The notes under the pieces: model-generated
The model's input: only the letters and a program-made list of their open reading frames with translations
Told to the model about the DNA's origin: nothing
Databases searched by the model: none
Position numbers and translations under genes: made by a program
Part shown: in pieces, positions 44,701 through 52,860 of the stretch
How the letters are laid out: each line of letters starts with the position of its first letter
How positions within the stretch are numbered: position 1 is the first letter of the stretch
Source of the DNA: Chitinophaga rupis
GTDB lineage: Bacteria; Bacteroidota; Bacteroidia; Chitinophagales; Chitinophagaceae
Direction: 5' to 3'
NCBI RefSeq assembly: GCF_900109685.1
Contig: NZ_FOBB01000004.1
Location: forward strand, 619,651-683,650
Length of the DNA: 64,000 nucleotides

Positions 44701-44938
44701 ATACCAGCACAGCGCCTGCGTTTGCAGCAAAGGCAAAATGGCCGGTCGCATCTGTGGAAATCCCTTTGTTGCTGCCTTTGATACGCACGTTCACCCCAGG
44801 CAGCTGGGTATGATCCTGCTCATCCAGTACCTGCCCGCTGATGCGGCTATCTTTTTGAAAAGCATAGGTGAATGACTGCGGCAGTAAGAGCAAACTGCAT
44901 AACAGCCACCTTAAATAATGAGATGTAACATTTTTCAT
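41792..44938 (-). CDS. SusC-family TonB-dependent outer-membrane transporter, second locus
   Basis: A 1048-aa outer-membrane importer. The signal peptide (LRWLLCSLLLLPQSFTYA) precedes the carboxypeptidase-regulatory-like domain (SGQVLDEQDHTQLPGVNVRI), the TonB-box-like LNEVLVVGYGTQKK, the plug (RVDQALVGQMAGVQVKQ, PLYVIDGFPL) and a barrel ending in aromatic F (LGLNISF). Compared with the first-locus SusC the plug and barrel differ widely, so the two loci probably take up different oligosaccharides. It probably starts the leftward operon with SusD, followed by the propeller hydrolase and GH106. Confidence 0.95.
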   Translation of the reverse strand: MKNVTSHYLRWLLCSLLLLPQSFTYAFQKDSRISGQVLDEQDHTQLPGVNVRIKGSNKGISTDATGHFAFAANAGAVLVFTYVGYETKEVTVSDKRNITVNLLKSNQGLNEVLVVGYGTQKKANVTGAIATLNAQHLDERPIARVDQALVGQMAGVQVKQISGAPGKGFQIKVRGTGSINAGTEPLYVIDGFPLEVASASASGGFSQGSALDNINPNDIASVQVLKDASAAAIYGSRAANGVVIITTKSGKAGRNRMEFNTYVGWQQTLKKLDMLSAEEWIDRAREIIDYNYVNPALGRLATDDPAVRRQKLGGFDFSKIYDARWYQPGHPGLRYVDWQDELFQKGLVHSYQLSASGGTDKVTYRISGDYLNQDGIVIYTGYKRYSFRSNVNLKVNDRINLGLNLAPSYGVVTDPGAEGKDAQLHKAVSATPIVEDSVGLETGVVPNARYAWASSTVSPVAVLREQMGEERTLRTLGSIYGDYKLFDGLVFKSTLNIDNADYRRKAFSPSIIRNGNPGTGSSRTFRKTTLVNENTLSYNKTFGSHDIAAVAGYSFNQTNFEEARIGGSNYSTDDIYTLNGATTLTLSDTYTRETKNVLISYFGRVQYGFRDKYLLSASIRRDGSSRFGANTKWGVFPAVSAGWRVLEEPFMKSIGAVSELKLRGSWGLSGNNNIGDFSQIGLLGFSNYVLGTGEGALVKGQTATNIPNPDLGWEKSETIDAGLDLGLFDNRIFLSFDYYRKLNTDLLLSIPVAAVTGFSTAITNIGKVRNKGWELELSTRNFTGAFEWTTNLNLSHNTNKVLQLGPNNTPIIFGNFDNMGHHITTVGQPIGAFYVLENIGILKTAAEAASSTIIPGEEAGDPKYLDANNDKVIDVKDAVILGQPDPTYVWGITNNFNYKGFDLSFLFQGQWGNKIYSTFGRAIDRQGSGISDNSLGIWRDRWRSEADPGNGIVPKANPIKYGRLKDSRWLYNASYFRLRTVTLGYNLSRLLKHIPGVNGGRIYMSAENVWGKDHYNGGFNPEAINDSGDDYGAFPLAKSYILGLNISF

Positions 44939-44990
44939 GTTGCGGAATTTTTCATGTTTTAGTTAACGGTTAAGCCAACGGCCCCCCCTT

Positions 44991-45116
44991 TCATAACAGG
45001 AGATAATAGAACAGTACACAAACAATGATGAATACGAGTATTAATAACTTCTCCAGTATTTGCAGCCTTGCAATACGTTTCATTTCTTTTTGGCGGTTAT
45101 TATTGAGTGGCTCCAT
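44991..45116 (-). CDS. Putative 41-aa single-helix membrane microprotein
   Basis: Reading leftwards, ATG at 45116-45114 opens a frame that ends TGA at 44993-44991. The product has a polar, basic N-terminus (MEPLNNNRQKEMKRIARLQ) and a long hydrophobic C-terminus (LLILVFIIVCVLFYYLLL). It lies between GH31 (stop 45191) and SusC (start 44938), all leftward, so it could be part of the operon. The layout (basic start, C-terminal helix, no tail) matches the 39-aa frame at 24514. The reading is short and lacks homology evidence. Confidence 0.55.
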   Translation of the reverse strand: MEPLNNNRQKEMKRIARLQILEKLLILVFIIVCVLFYYLLL

Positions 45117-45190
45117 GTTCAATAACTCATTCACCTAAATTAGCCACCAGTAGACCTCCCCGCCATGGAGTATTGTACAATTGCCTGTGA

Positions 45191-47596
45191 TTATTGGTAG
45201 TTTCCCTGTATGGTGATGCGGTTTTCAGTTCCGGCCGGCACATCGCGTATATACAGCACCTTAGCTGCAGCATCATACTGCCACTTAGCGGCACTTACAG
45301 CTTGCGGTTTTTCAGCCAGGTGGACTTTCAGCTCAAAGGTTTTCAGCGGGCTGTGATAAGGGCCTGTTGCCGGCTGTATGGTAATGACAATATTGTCTTT
45401 TGAAGTTTGGCTGTGAATGCTGGTAATGGCAAACTGCCCCTGCTGATATAACAGGCTTTTACCATCATCTGTATACAAACGGCAGCTGGCGCTGTCGCCG
45501 GGGTATATGTCCAGCGTTAGGGTATCAATGATCCTTTCCCCTACATATTGCAGCGGCGCCTGGGTGGGAATAATGCTGCCTGCTTTAATGAACAGCGGTA
45601 TTTGATCCAGCGGTGTAAGCACGTTCAGGTATTGCTTGCCGGGATAGATCTTACCGGTCCAGTAGTCTATCCAGCGGCCTTGTGGCAGATACACCGTGCG
45701 GGTAGCAGCGCCTTTTTGCGTAACCGGGCATACCATTAAGCTGCTGCCCAGCAGGTACTGGTCTGTAATGTTGTACACATTCACATCATCCTGGTAATCC
45801 AGCACCAGCGCACGCATGAGCGGCATGCCGGTAGTGTACATTTCATATGCATGGTTATATAAGTAAGGTAACAGCTGGTAACGCAGGCAGGCATATTGCT
45901 TAAAAATAGCCTGTGCTTCCTTACCATAGTTCCAGGGCTCTTTGTACCCGGGATGATCCATACCAAATACCATAGCTACAGGACTTAACATCCCGAACTG
46001 GCACCAGCGGATGTACAGCTCCGGATCGGCCGGGTGCTCAAAACCGCCCATACAATGGGACCAGTAACCTACGCCGGATAACCCGATGTTAAGGCCTGCT
46101 TTTATAACCGGCTCAAAGTACTGCCACTCACTGGGCCAGTCGCCGGCAAAAATGAAAGGATAACGCTGTATACCCGCATACCCTTCGCGTGTATGGTTCA
46201 TACCACGCAAATGGTTATACGCCGCAAAATTTTCATAGGCCCCTTTAGCGTATGCAATGGGAAAAACATTGTGCAGCGCACGGGCTTTCTCATCGGTAGG
46301 ACCGGTTTTATTACTCTCATTAGCCAGGTGCCCAAAGGCGCTGCCTTCATCTGTTTTAAAGAATTTTGCACCAATGCGGGCCACTTTCATGGCCGCATTT
46401 TGCCACCACCAGCTTACGGCCGTGCTGTCAAAAAAGTTCACGAACTCGCCGGGCTGGCCGTTTTCAGGGTAGGTATAACCCAGGGCAGCAGCACTATCCA
46501 GCAGGTGATTGTGCAAGCCGTTATCCAACCGGGGGCGGATGTGCAGCCCCACCATGTTATAGTGCAGCGCATACAGGCTGTCCATCATAGCACGCGGGTT
46601 GTGGAAGGTTTCCCGCCACTCAAAACTGGTGGCGCCTTTGCCGCCATTTTTGCCAAAGAGGCGCCAGGTGGAGTCCAGGAACAAAAGATCTACCGGTATG
46701 CCCAGCTCCCGGAAACGGCGGGCCAGCGCCAGCACATAAGCAGCGGAGGTAAGCTGCTCATGGCCCCAGGTGCCGCCACTGTAGGTACCCACATGCAGGC
46801 CCATGGCAAACAGCGGCATCAGGGGCGAGCGGCCGGTGAGCGCGGTGTATTGCTCCAGGATACCGGCAAAGCGGGGACCATAAATAAAATAGTAATCCAG
46901 CTCCCCTTTACCCTGCGAAGCAAAGGAGTATTGGTCCGGGCGGGTGCTGCCCATATCCCACTCCGTAGCAGCAGAAGTATGCAGGAAAATGCCATAGCCC
47001 CGGGTGCTCATAAAAAAGGGAATGGGGCTGTAATTGGCGGCCAGCACATTGTAAGCGCCGGTAATATGCGGCATGCCGGCGCCACGGCCCACATTCAGCT
47101 GCAGCTTTTTGCCGCGCCGGTCCAGGAAATCCATACGCTCCCCGAAACCAAAGAAGTGCTCATCCGGCTGCAATGTTTTGCGGCAAAGGGTTGTATCGCC
47201 GGAAAGCGCAGCGCCGTCAGCGGGTTCTTCCGACAGTAATTTTCCATCGGCAGTATATACATTAATGTTAAACGGTTTTTTGTTCACCACTATCTGCAGG
47301 GCAGCGGTCCTGAATTGGAAAGCCTCCCCTGTTTCCGTTGCCTGCACCGGCAGCTCAGCCCATTGGTATTGTACCACCATCCAGGGCTCATCTGGTGCAA
47401 AAGTGCCGCTGCGGCTCATTCTCACCCGGAACATAGCAGCTGTACAAAATTCCAGCTGCACCCGGGCCTGGGTAGTGGTGAAATAGAAAATGTTGCCTTT
47501 CCTGGAAAAATCCTGCTGGTAGCTGCCCACCTGCGCCTGTGCAGCAAATGAGCCGATACAGAAAGCCGTGCAAAGGGTGATAATGGTCCTGAACAT
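45191..47596 (-). CDS. GH31 alpha-glycosidase, second locus
   Basis: An 801-aa exported enzyme (MFRTIITLCTAFCIGSFAAQAQ). It has an N-terminal sandwich domain (LCRKTLQPDEHFFGFGERMD), then the GH31 barrel with the nucleophile Asp416 in FFKTDEGSAFG, the acid/base candidate Asp486 in FAGDWPSEW, and the C-terminal beta domains (PQGRWIDYWTGKIYPG). It lacks the PA14 insert of the first-locus GH31. The KTDEG nucleophile motif resembles YicI-type alpha-xylosidases and sulfoquinovosidase relatives more than plain alpha-glucosidases, so alpha-xylosidase is possible. The start at 47596 opens the signal peptide; 52 upstream codons are open but unlikely. It is divergent from the HTCS at 47843. Confidence 0.92.
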   Translation of the reverse strand: MFRTIITLCTAFCIGSFAAQAQVGSYQQDFSRKGNIFYFTTTQARVQLEFCTAAMFRVRMSRSGTFAPDEPWMVVQYQWAELPVQATETGEAFQFRTAALQIVVNKKPFNINVYTADGKLLSEEPADGAALSGDTTLCRKTLQPDEHFFGFGERMDFLDRRGKKLQLNVGRGAGMPHITGAYNVLAANYSPIPFFMSTRGYGIFLHTSAATEWDMGSTRPDQYSFASQGKGELDYYFIYGPRFAGILEQYTALTGRSPLMPLFAMGLHVGTYSGGTWGHEQLTSAAYVLALARRFRELGIPVDLLFLDSTWRLFGKNGGKGATSFEWRETFHNPRAMMDSLYALHYNMVGLHIRPRLDNGLHNHLLDSAAALGYTYPENGQPGEFVNFFDSTAVSWWWQNAAMKVARIGAKFFKTDEGSAFGHLANESNKTGPTDEKARALHNVFPIAYAKGAYENFAAYNHLRGMNHTREGYAGIQRYPFIFAGDWPSEWQYFEPVIKAGLNIGLSGVGYWSHCMGGFEHPADPELYIRWCQFGMLSPVAMVFGMDHPGYKEPWNYGKEAQAIFKQYACLRYQLLPYLYNHAYEMYTTGMPLMRALVLDYQDDVNVYNITDQYLLGSSLMVCPVTQKGAATRTVYLPQGRWIDYWTGKIYPGKQYLNVLTPLDQIPLFIKAGSIIPTQAPLQYVGERIIDTLTLDIYPGDSASCRLYTDDGKSLLYQQGQFAITSIHSQTSKDNIVITIQPATGPYHSPLKTFELKVHLAEKPQAVSAAKWQYDAAAKVLYIRDVPAGTENRITIQGNYQ

Positions 47597-47842
47597 ATTT
47601 CCGTGTAATTGTAAGTGAAGGAATGCCTGCCTGTAAAGTTGCCTGTAAAAAGGAGGCTGCGACATGGAAAAATTGACTTTATACTGTAAAAATGTACCGG
47701 CAACAGGCCCAGTAGGAAAGCATAGGATGGATCTTACCATTAAAAATGCCAAATTCAGTATGCTGGATCTTCAGACCTGGAATAGTGCAGATGGGTTGAA
47801 AAACCGGGATCCGGGACTTTATAAATTCCGTTAAATATCGTT

Positions 47843-50800
47843 ATGCAATTCCTGAAATGCGTTCTAACCATTTGCAGCAGCTTGTTATTTACTCAAACCC
47901 TTACCGCTGCGCTAACTATCCGCCCCACTGCCAAAACCGGGTTAAGTAATAATGTATGCCTGGAACAGCTGACCACCCACGACGGTCTTTCCCAGAACAC
48001 GGTACGCTGCCTGATGCAGGACAAAAAAGGGTTTATCTGGATTGGCACCCTTAATGGCCTGAACCGTTATGACGGCAAAAAATTTATTGTGTACCGGCCT
48101 GAGTACGGCAACCCGCATTCTATCAGCGACACGCGGATCCGCGAGCTGCATGAGGACCAGCATGGATTTATCTGGGTAAAAACATTTGAAGGGCGTTTTC
48201 ATTGTTTTGATCCGACCCGGGAAGATTTTATTGAATTTACCAATGACAATAAAGCGCCTGCGTACGACCAGTATTTTGCAGCTGCCAATGGCGACATCTG
48301 GCTATATGGGCATAGCACCGGTTGCCTGCGTATTCAGTATAAGCAGGGCAGGTTTGTAACACAACAGTATAATACCCCCACCGTAAATTTTATTTTTGAA
48401 GATGCAAACCATTATTTATGGGTAGGTACCAGCAAACGTTTGCATACATTAAATGCGGCAGGGAAAATGCTGACCGTATTTCAACAATCCCCCCCGGAAG
48501 CTGATTTTCTGCAAACCATACCCGGAAAAGACCAGTTATATTTTATTACGCGTAACAATGGCGTATTTACCTACCATTTACGGCGCCGCACTTTTAGCGC
48601 ATTGCGCATGGATCAGTCCTTATCCCTTACCAGCGGAGCTTTGCTAAACCATCAACAGCTGCTGTTAGGCACTTCCCGGTCCGGCGCATTTATATTACAG
48701 CTCAGTACCGGACACGTAACACCCGCCAGCACCCTGTTCGGGGAAACCATCCCCGGGCATGTAGACCTGGTGAAAAGCCCGCAACAAGCCATCTGGATCA
48801 ACAACCACTCCGGCGCCGTATGGTATTATGATACCCTGCAGCGGCGGAGCAGGCGTTTTAACCTGATAGCACCGCAGGTGATAGCGCGTGTAGATGACGA
48901 CCGCTTTACCATTCACACAGATAATAAAGACAATACCTGGATCACTACTTATGGAGGCGGCCTGTATTGTTATAACCGCCGTACAGACTCGCTGCAGCAT
49001 TTTGATTACAATGCCGGCAATGCCTGCGGGTTAAGCTCCAATTACGTGTTAAGCGTGCTGGCCGACCGCTCCGGGCTGGTATGGGTAGGCACCGAACATA
49101 CGGGGTTGAATAAGCTGATGCCGCAGTCATTTACCGTATCGCACTTTTATCCCGACCCGAGCACGCCCAAACATTACAGCGCCAATATTGTAAAAACGCT
49201 GTTTGAAGACAGCCGCGGTAATATATGGGTAAGCACCAAGAACGGATCGCTGAACCTGTATAACAGCCGGCTGCAGCAGATCCGCACCCTGAACCACTTG
49301 TTTCCCCGGCAAACGCCCAATGTATATTGCATACAGGAAGATGCGCGCGGTTACATATGGTTAGGCACTAAAGGACAGGGGTTATACATTACCCATCTGG
49401 ACTCCCTGCAACGACCGGCACGGCATTTTACCTTACCGGAGCCGGCAGGCGGGGGCAATCAAAATAACCTGGTGTACACCCTTTTGCAGGACCGGCAGCA
49501 ACGTATGTGGATAGGCACGTTTGGCGCGGGTTTTAACCTGGCAGCGTACAAAGGCGGTGACCAGATCACCTTTACCAATTTCCTGGGTGCCCATGAAACG
49601 CTGAAGGATATACGCTGTTTACTGCAGGACCGCGCCGGACAAATATGGGCCGGCACCAATAACGGGCTGGTAGTATTTAACCCGGCAAAACCCAACGACT
49701 TTAAGGTATACCAATCGGACCAGAACAACCCGAACGGCCTTACCAGCAATGTGATCAAAACCCTGTGTGAAGATCACCGCGGGCGTTTATGGGTAGGCAC
49801 TTACGGCGGCGGGCTTTGCCGTTTTATACCGGGTACGGGTGCACGTAATGCTTATTTTGAAACCTATACCACGCAGCAGGGTTTGTCTAATGATATTGTA
49901 AACGGGCTGCTGGAAGACGATCAGGGCGACCTATGGGTAAGCACTGAAAATGGCCTGACCCGTTTTAACCCGGACAAAAATACTTTTGAGGTTTTCTATT
50001 TTTCCAACAGCACGCTGGGCAACCTGTTTGCAGAAGCCTCCTGTTGCAAGCGCCGCAACGGGCAGCAGCTATGGGGCAGCATGGATGGCTTTTACAGCTG
50101 CCTGCCTGCACGCATGAAAACAGACAGCCTGGATGCGCCGGTGGTGCTTACCGGGTTTAGTATTGCAGGCACTACACAAAAACAGGCCAATACCCTTCCT
50201 GCTGAAATAAAGCTGGAACCTAACCAAAGAGTGTTCAGCCTTGAATTTGCCGCACTGGCATTCCGCAATCCGCAGAAAAATAAATACACTTATATACTGG
50301 AGAACTATGAAGAAGAATGGAACACACCTACCAGCTATAACATTGCCACTTACCGCAACCTGCCGCCGGGAGAATATATTTTCCGCGTAAAAGGCACTAA
50401 CAATGATGGCAGCTGGAGCCGGCAGGAAGCCAGCATACGCATTACCGTGCTGCCGCCCTTCTGGCGCTCAAACCCGGCATTCCTGTTATATGCGGCAGTT
50501 ATTGCGGGGCTGTTCTTCGGCATCCGTATTGTGCGGCAGCGTATTAACCGCCTGCAGCATGCTGTGGCACTGGAAAAGGAGCTAACGGAATATAAGCTGA
50601 ACTTTTTCACCAACATCTCCCATGAGTTCCGTACACCGCTTTCCCTGATTGTAAGCGCCATGGAAAACCTGCTGCCCGGCAAGCAAAGCGCCTGGCAAAC
50701 CGGTAAACACCTGCACATTATGCAAAAGAATGTGCATCGCTTAATGCGGCTGATAGACCAGCTGCTGGACTTCCGCAAGATCCAGCACCAGCGTATGAAG

Positions 50801-52144
50801 CTGCAATTACAGGAGCTGCCTGTTATTAACCTGTTACAGGAGCTCTGCGATAGCTTTAATGACCTGGCGGAACAAAAACAGATTCACCTGCAATTCCATA
50901 GCAACGTGCCCGAATACACGATGTGGGTAGATGATAACAAGCTGGATAAAATGCTGTACAACCTTTTATCCAACGCGCATAAATTTACGCCTGCAGGAGG
51001 CAGTATTGCCGTGAATGTAATCGTGGACGAAAGCGCGGGCACTCTGCAGGTGCAGGTATCCGATTCCGGTATTTCCATTCCGGAAAGCAGGCGGGAACAG
51101 ATTTTCCAGCGGTTCACCCAGCTTAACTTCTCTCCTACGGGAACGGGCATAGGATTATCCCTTACCAAAGAATTAGTGGAGCTGCACAAGGGGCATATTG
51201 ATTTCCATAATAACCCGTATACCGGTGTAACGTTTACGATTACGCTGCCTCTTTCCAAAACGGCATACACACCGGAGGACCTGGCAGCACCGGATTCGGA
51301 GGGTAATCATCCTCATAACCCCTCTTCACTCATTGATTATATACAGGATGCAACGGGCATGGAGCTGCCGGAACCTACCTCCCGTTATAAGATCCTCGTG
51401 ATAGAAGATAACCCGGACATTTGCGATTACCTCTCTTCCCAATTAAGCCAGTACTTTCATGTATATACGGCCAACAATGGGCGGGAAGGTTTGGCGCTGG
51501 CCATAGACACCGCGCCGGACCTTGTAGTGTGCGATGTAATGCTGCCGGAAATGAATGGTTTTGAAATTACCCGCCGCATACGCAATGAGTTCCAGACCTG
51601 CCATATACCGGTAGTGCTGCTAACGGCCCTTAGCTCCGGCGAACATCAGCTGCAGGGCGTGGATGCAGGTGCGGATGCCTATATAGCAAAACCCTTCAGC
51701 ACCCGTTTTCTGCTCACCAACATCATCCGTATTATTGAGCAGCGGGAAAAGATCCGTAAACGTTTCTCCAATGATCCCGGCTTTTTTGAAGTAAACATTG
51801 CTGAACACGAGGCCGACAAAAAATTTCTGGACCGCCTGCACTTTATAATTACCCGCAACCTGGATAACCCCCAGTTTTCAGTAGACGAATTTGCTGCTGC
51901 CGTGAAGCTGGGGCGCACGCTGTTCTACAAAAAAGTAAAGGGGCTTACAGGTTACTCCCCCAATGAATACATAAGGCTGGTACGGTTAAAACAGGCGGCG
52001 GAACTGTTGAATACAGGAGATTACACGGTATCGGAAGTAACGTATAAGGTGGGGATGAATGACCCGTTCTATTTCAGTAAATGTTTTAAAGCGCAGTTCG
52101 GTATTCCACCGTCGGCTTATCTGAAGAAGGTAAAAGCGGGATGA
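47843..52144 (+). CDS. Hybrid two-component system regulator (HTCS), second locus
   Basis: A 1433-aa membrane sensor-regulator. The order is: signal anchor, Reg_prop propeller repeats (DGLSQNTVRCLMQDKKGFIW, LWVGTYGGGLCRF), Y_Y_Y domain, a membrane helix (PAFLLYAAVIAGLFFGI), HisKA with His927 in FFTNISHEFRTPLSL, HATPase, a receiver with Asp1231 in VVCDVMLPEMNG, and an AraC-type HTH (VSEVTYKVGMNDPFYFSKCF). In the HATPase the usual D-x-G-x-G loop reads DSGISIP, one Gly short, which may weaken ATP binding. It probably activates the leftward GH31, SusC-SusD, propeller hydrolase and GH106 genes. Its stop precedes a bidirectional terminator. Confidence 0.95.
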   Translation: MQFLKCVLTICSSLLFTQTLTAALTIRPTAKTGLSNNVCLEQLTTHDGLSQNTVRCLMQDKKGFIWIGTLNGLNRYDGKKFIVYRPEYGNPHSISDTRIRELHEDQHGFIWVKTFEGRFHCFDPTREDFIEFTNDNKAPAYDQYFAAANGDIWLYGHSTGCLRIQYKQGRFVTQQYNTPTVNFIFEDANHYLWVGTSKRLHTLNAAGKMLTVFQQSPPEADFLQTIPGKDQLYFITRNNGVFTYHLRRRTFSALRMDQSLSLTSGALLNHQQLLLGTSRSGAFILQLSTGHVTPASTLFGETIPGHVDLVKSPQQAIWINNHSGAVWYYDTLQRRSRRFNLIAPQVIARVDDDRFTIHTDNKDNTWITTYGGGLYCYNRRTDSLQHFDYNAGNACGLSSNYVLSVLADRSGLVWVGTEHTGLNKLMPQSFTVSHFYPDPSTPKHYSANIVKTLFEDSRGNIWVSTKNGSLNLYNSRLQQIRTLNHLFPRQTPNVYCIQEDARGYIWLGTKGQGLYITHLDSLQRPARHFTLPEPAGGGNQNNLVYTLLQDRQQRMWIGTFGAGFNLAAYKGGDQITFTNFLGAHETLKDIRCLLQDRAGQIWAGTNNGLVVFNPAKPNDFKVYQSDQNNPNGLTSNVIKTLCEDHRGRLWVGTYGGGLCRFIPGTGARNAYFETYTTQQGLSNDIVNGLLEDDQGDLWVSTENGLTRFNPDKNTFEVFYFSNSTLGNLFAEASCCKRRNGQQLWGSMDGFYSCLPARMKTDSLDAPVVLTGFSIAGTTQKQANTLPAEIKLEPNQRVFSLEFAALAFRNPQKNKYTYILENYEEEWNTPTSYNIATYRNLPPGEYIFRVKGTNNDGSWSRQEASIRITVLPPFWRSNPAFLLYAAVIAGLFFGIRIVRQRINRLQHAVALEKELTEYKLNFFTNISHEFRTPLSLIVSAMENLLPGKQSAWQTGKHLHIMQKNVHRLMRLIDQLLDFRKIQHQRMKLQLQELPVINLLQELCDSFNDLAEQKQIHLQFHSNVPEYTMWVDDNKLDKMLYNLLSNAHKFTPAGGSIAVNVIVDESAGTLQVQVSDSGISIPESRREQIFQRFTQLNFSPTGTGIGLSLTKELVELHKGHIDFHNNPYTGVTFTITLPLSKTAYTPEDLAAPDSEGNHPHNPSSLIDYIQDATGMELPEPTSRYKILVIEDNPDICDYLSSQLSQYFHVYTANNGREGLALAIDTAPDLVVCDVMLPEMNGFEITRRIRNEFQTCHIPVVLLTALSSGEHQLQGVDAGADAYIAKPFSTRFLLTNIIRIIEQREKIRKRFSNDPGFFEVNIAEHEADKKFLDRLHFIITRNLDNPQFSVDEFAAAVKLGRTLFYKKVKGLTGYSPNEYIRLVRLKQAAELLNTGDYTVSEVTYKVGMNDPFYFSKCFKAQFGIPPSAYLKKVKAG

Positions 52145-52155
52145 GCATAAAACAA

Positions 52156-52191
52156 AAAGACCTGACAAGTTTTGCAACCTGTCAGGTCTTT
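52156..52191. terminator. Bidirectional terminator between HTCS and tRNA-Gly
   Basis: The stem AAGACCTGACA (52157-52167) pairs with its complement (52180-52190) over a 12-nt loop, with A-tract and T-tract ends. It ends the HTCS transcript rightwards and the tRNA-Gly transcript leftwards. Confidence 0.8.
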
Positions 52192-52198
52192 ACCTGAG

Positions 52199-52271
<73 letters not shown>

Positions 52272-52336
52272 ATTATTAAAAGAACTTCAGCTATTTGCAA
52301 GCTTTTTATACCTGCTTATTTTTGAAATTGGGATTG

Positions 52337-52366
52337 CAAAAATAAGGAAGTATTTGAAATAACCAA
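52337..52366 (-). promoter_or_regulatory. Bacteroidota-type promoter of tRNA-Gly
   Basis: On the minus strand TTTG (52366-52363) and TATTTTTG (52344-52337) are separated by 18 bp, close to the consensus TTTG-N19-TAnnTTTG. The expected start site is about 60 nt before the tRNA. Confidence 0.72.
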
Positions 52367-52367
52367 A

Positions 52368-52568
52368 TTATTTATACTTAGGATTGTACAGTGTGCTTTC
52401 CGGAACAGCCACTTCTGGTTTACCCGGGTAACGGTGTTGATACAGCTTGTAGCAGCCGCCTAATACAAAAGCCAGCATGCAAAATATTGTTACATAAAAA
52501 AGGAAACGGGAAGAGCTAACCCAGTTCTGGGAAAAATCATTCTTATTTTCTACTGTATTCTGTTCCAT
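52368..52568 (-). CDS. Small single-helix membrane protein (66 aa)
   Basis: The N-terminus is polar (MEQNTVENKNDFSQNW); one membrane helix follows (FLFYVTIFCMLAFVLGGCY, about residues 22-40), then a basic and Pro-rich tail. No named family is recognised. A consensus promoter lies 21 bp upstream of the ATG, which supports it as a real gene. It lies between tRNA-Gly and the GT2 gene, on the same strand. Role unknown. Confidence 0.75.
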   Translation of the reverse strand: MEQNTVENKNDFSQNWVSSSRFLFYVTIFCMLAFVLGGCYKLYQHRYPGKPEVAVPESTLYNPKYK

Positions 52569-52588
52569 GATTTATTCTTTTCGCGGTG

Positions 52589-52619
52589 CAAACTTACATT
52601 ATGTCAAATAATAATCAAA
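52589..52619 (-). promoter_or_regulatory. Bacteroidota-type promoter of the 66-aa gene
   Basis: On the minus strand TTTG (52619-52616) and TAAGTTTG (52596-52589) are spaced exactly 19 bp, a full match to the major sigma factor consensus. The start site would lie close to 52582, giving a leader of about 14 nt. Confidence 0.8.
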
Positions 52620-52644
52620 GTAATATTTGAAAAAAACTGGGTGA

Positions 52645-52860
52645 AAGCTTAATGCTTAACGCTGAACGCTTAATGCCATTGTGTTATGCTTTAGGTGCTC
52701 AGTGTTAAGCGTTAAGGCCACGGGAAGCGTTTAGCTTTTAGCCCTTGGCTTTTAGCTTTTGGCCTTTAGCGCTTAGCTTTTAGCGTTCGGCATTCCATGA
52801 TGTCCAGTAAGCAGTTATGATATGAGGGGTGTTCGGCGTTAAGCGTTCGGCATTCGGCGT
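52645..52860. repeat. Block of GCGTTAAGC / AGCTTTTAGC repeat words
   Basis: Words such as AACGCTGAACGCTTAATGC (52656-52676), GTTAAGCGTTAAGG (52702-52715), GCTTTTAGC (repeated at 52735-52783) and GTTCGGCGTTAAGCGTTCGG (52831-52850) fill this gap; the outer words are inverted copies of each other. The right end runs into the last codons of the GT2 gene, so its final residues (RRMPNA) and stop are encoded by repeat words. Confidence 0.75.

Noticed and set aside
46193..47239. Long frame of 348 codons opposite the second GH31 gene
   Set aside because: It is antisense to a clear enzyme gene; the frame is open because of codon bias and shows no fold or signal.
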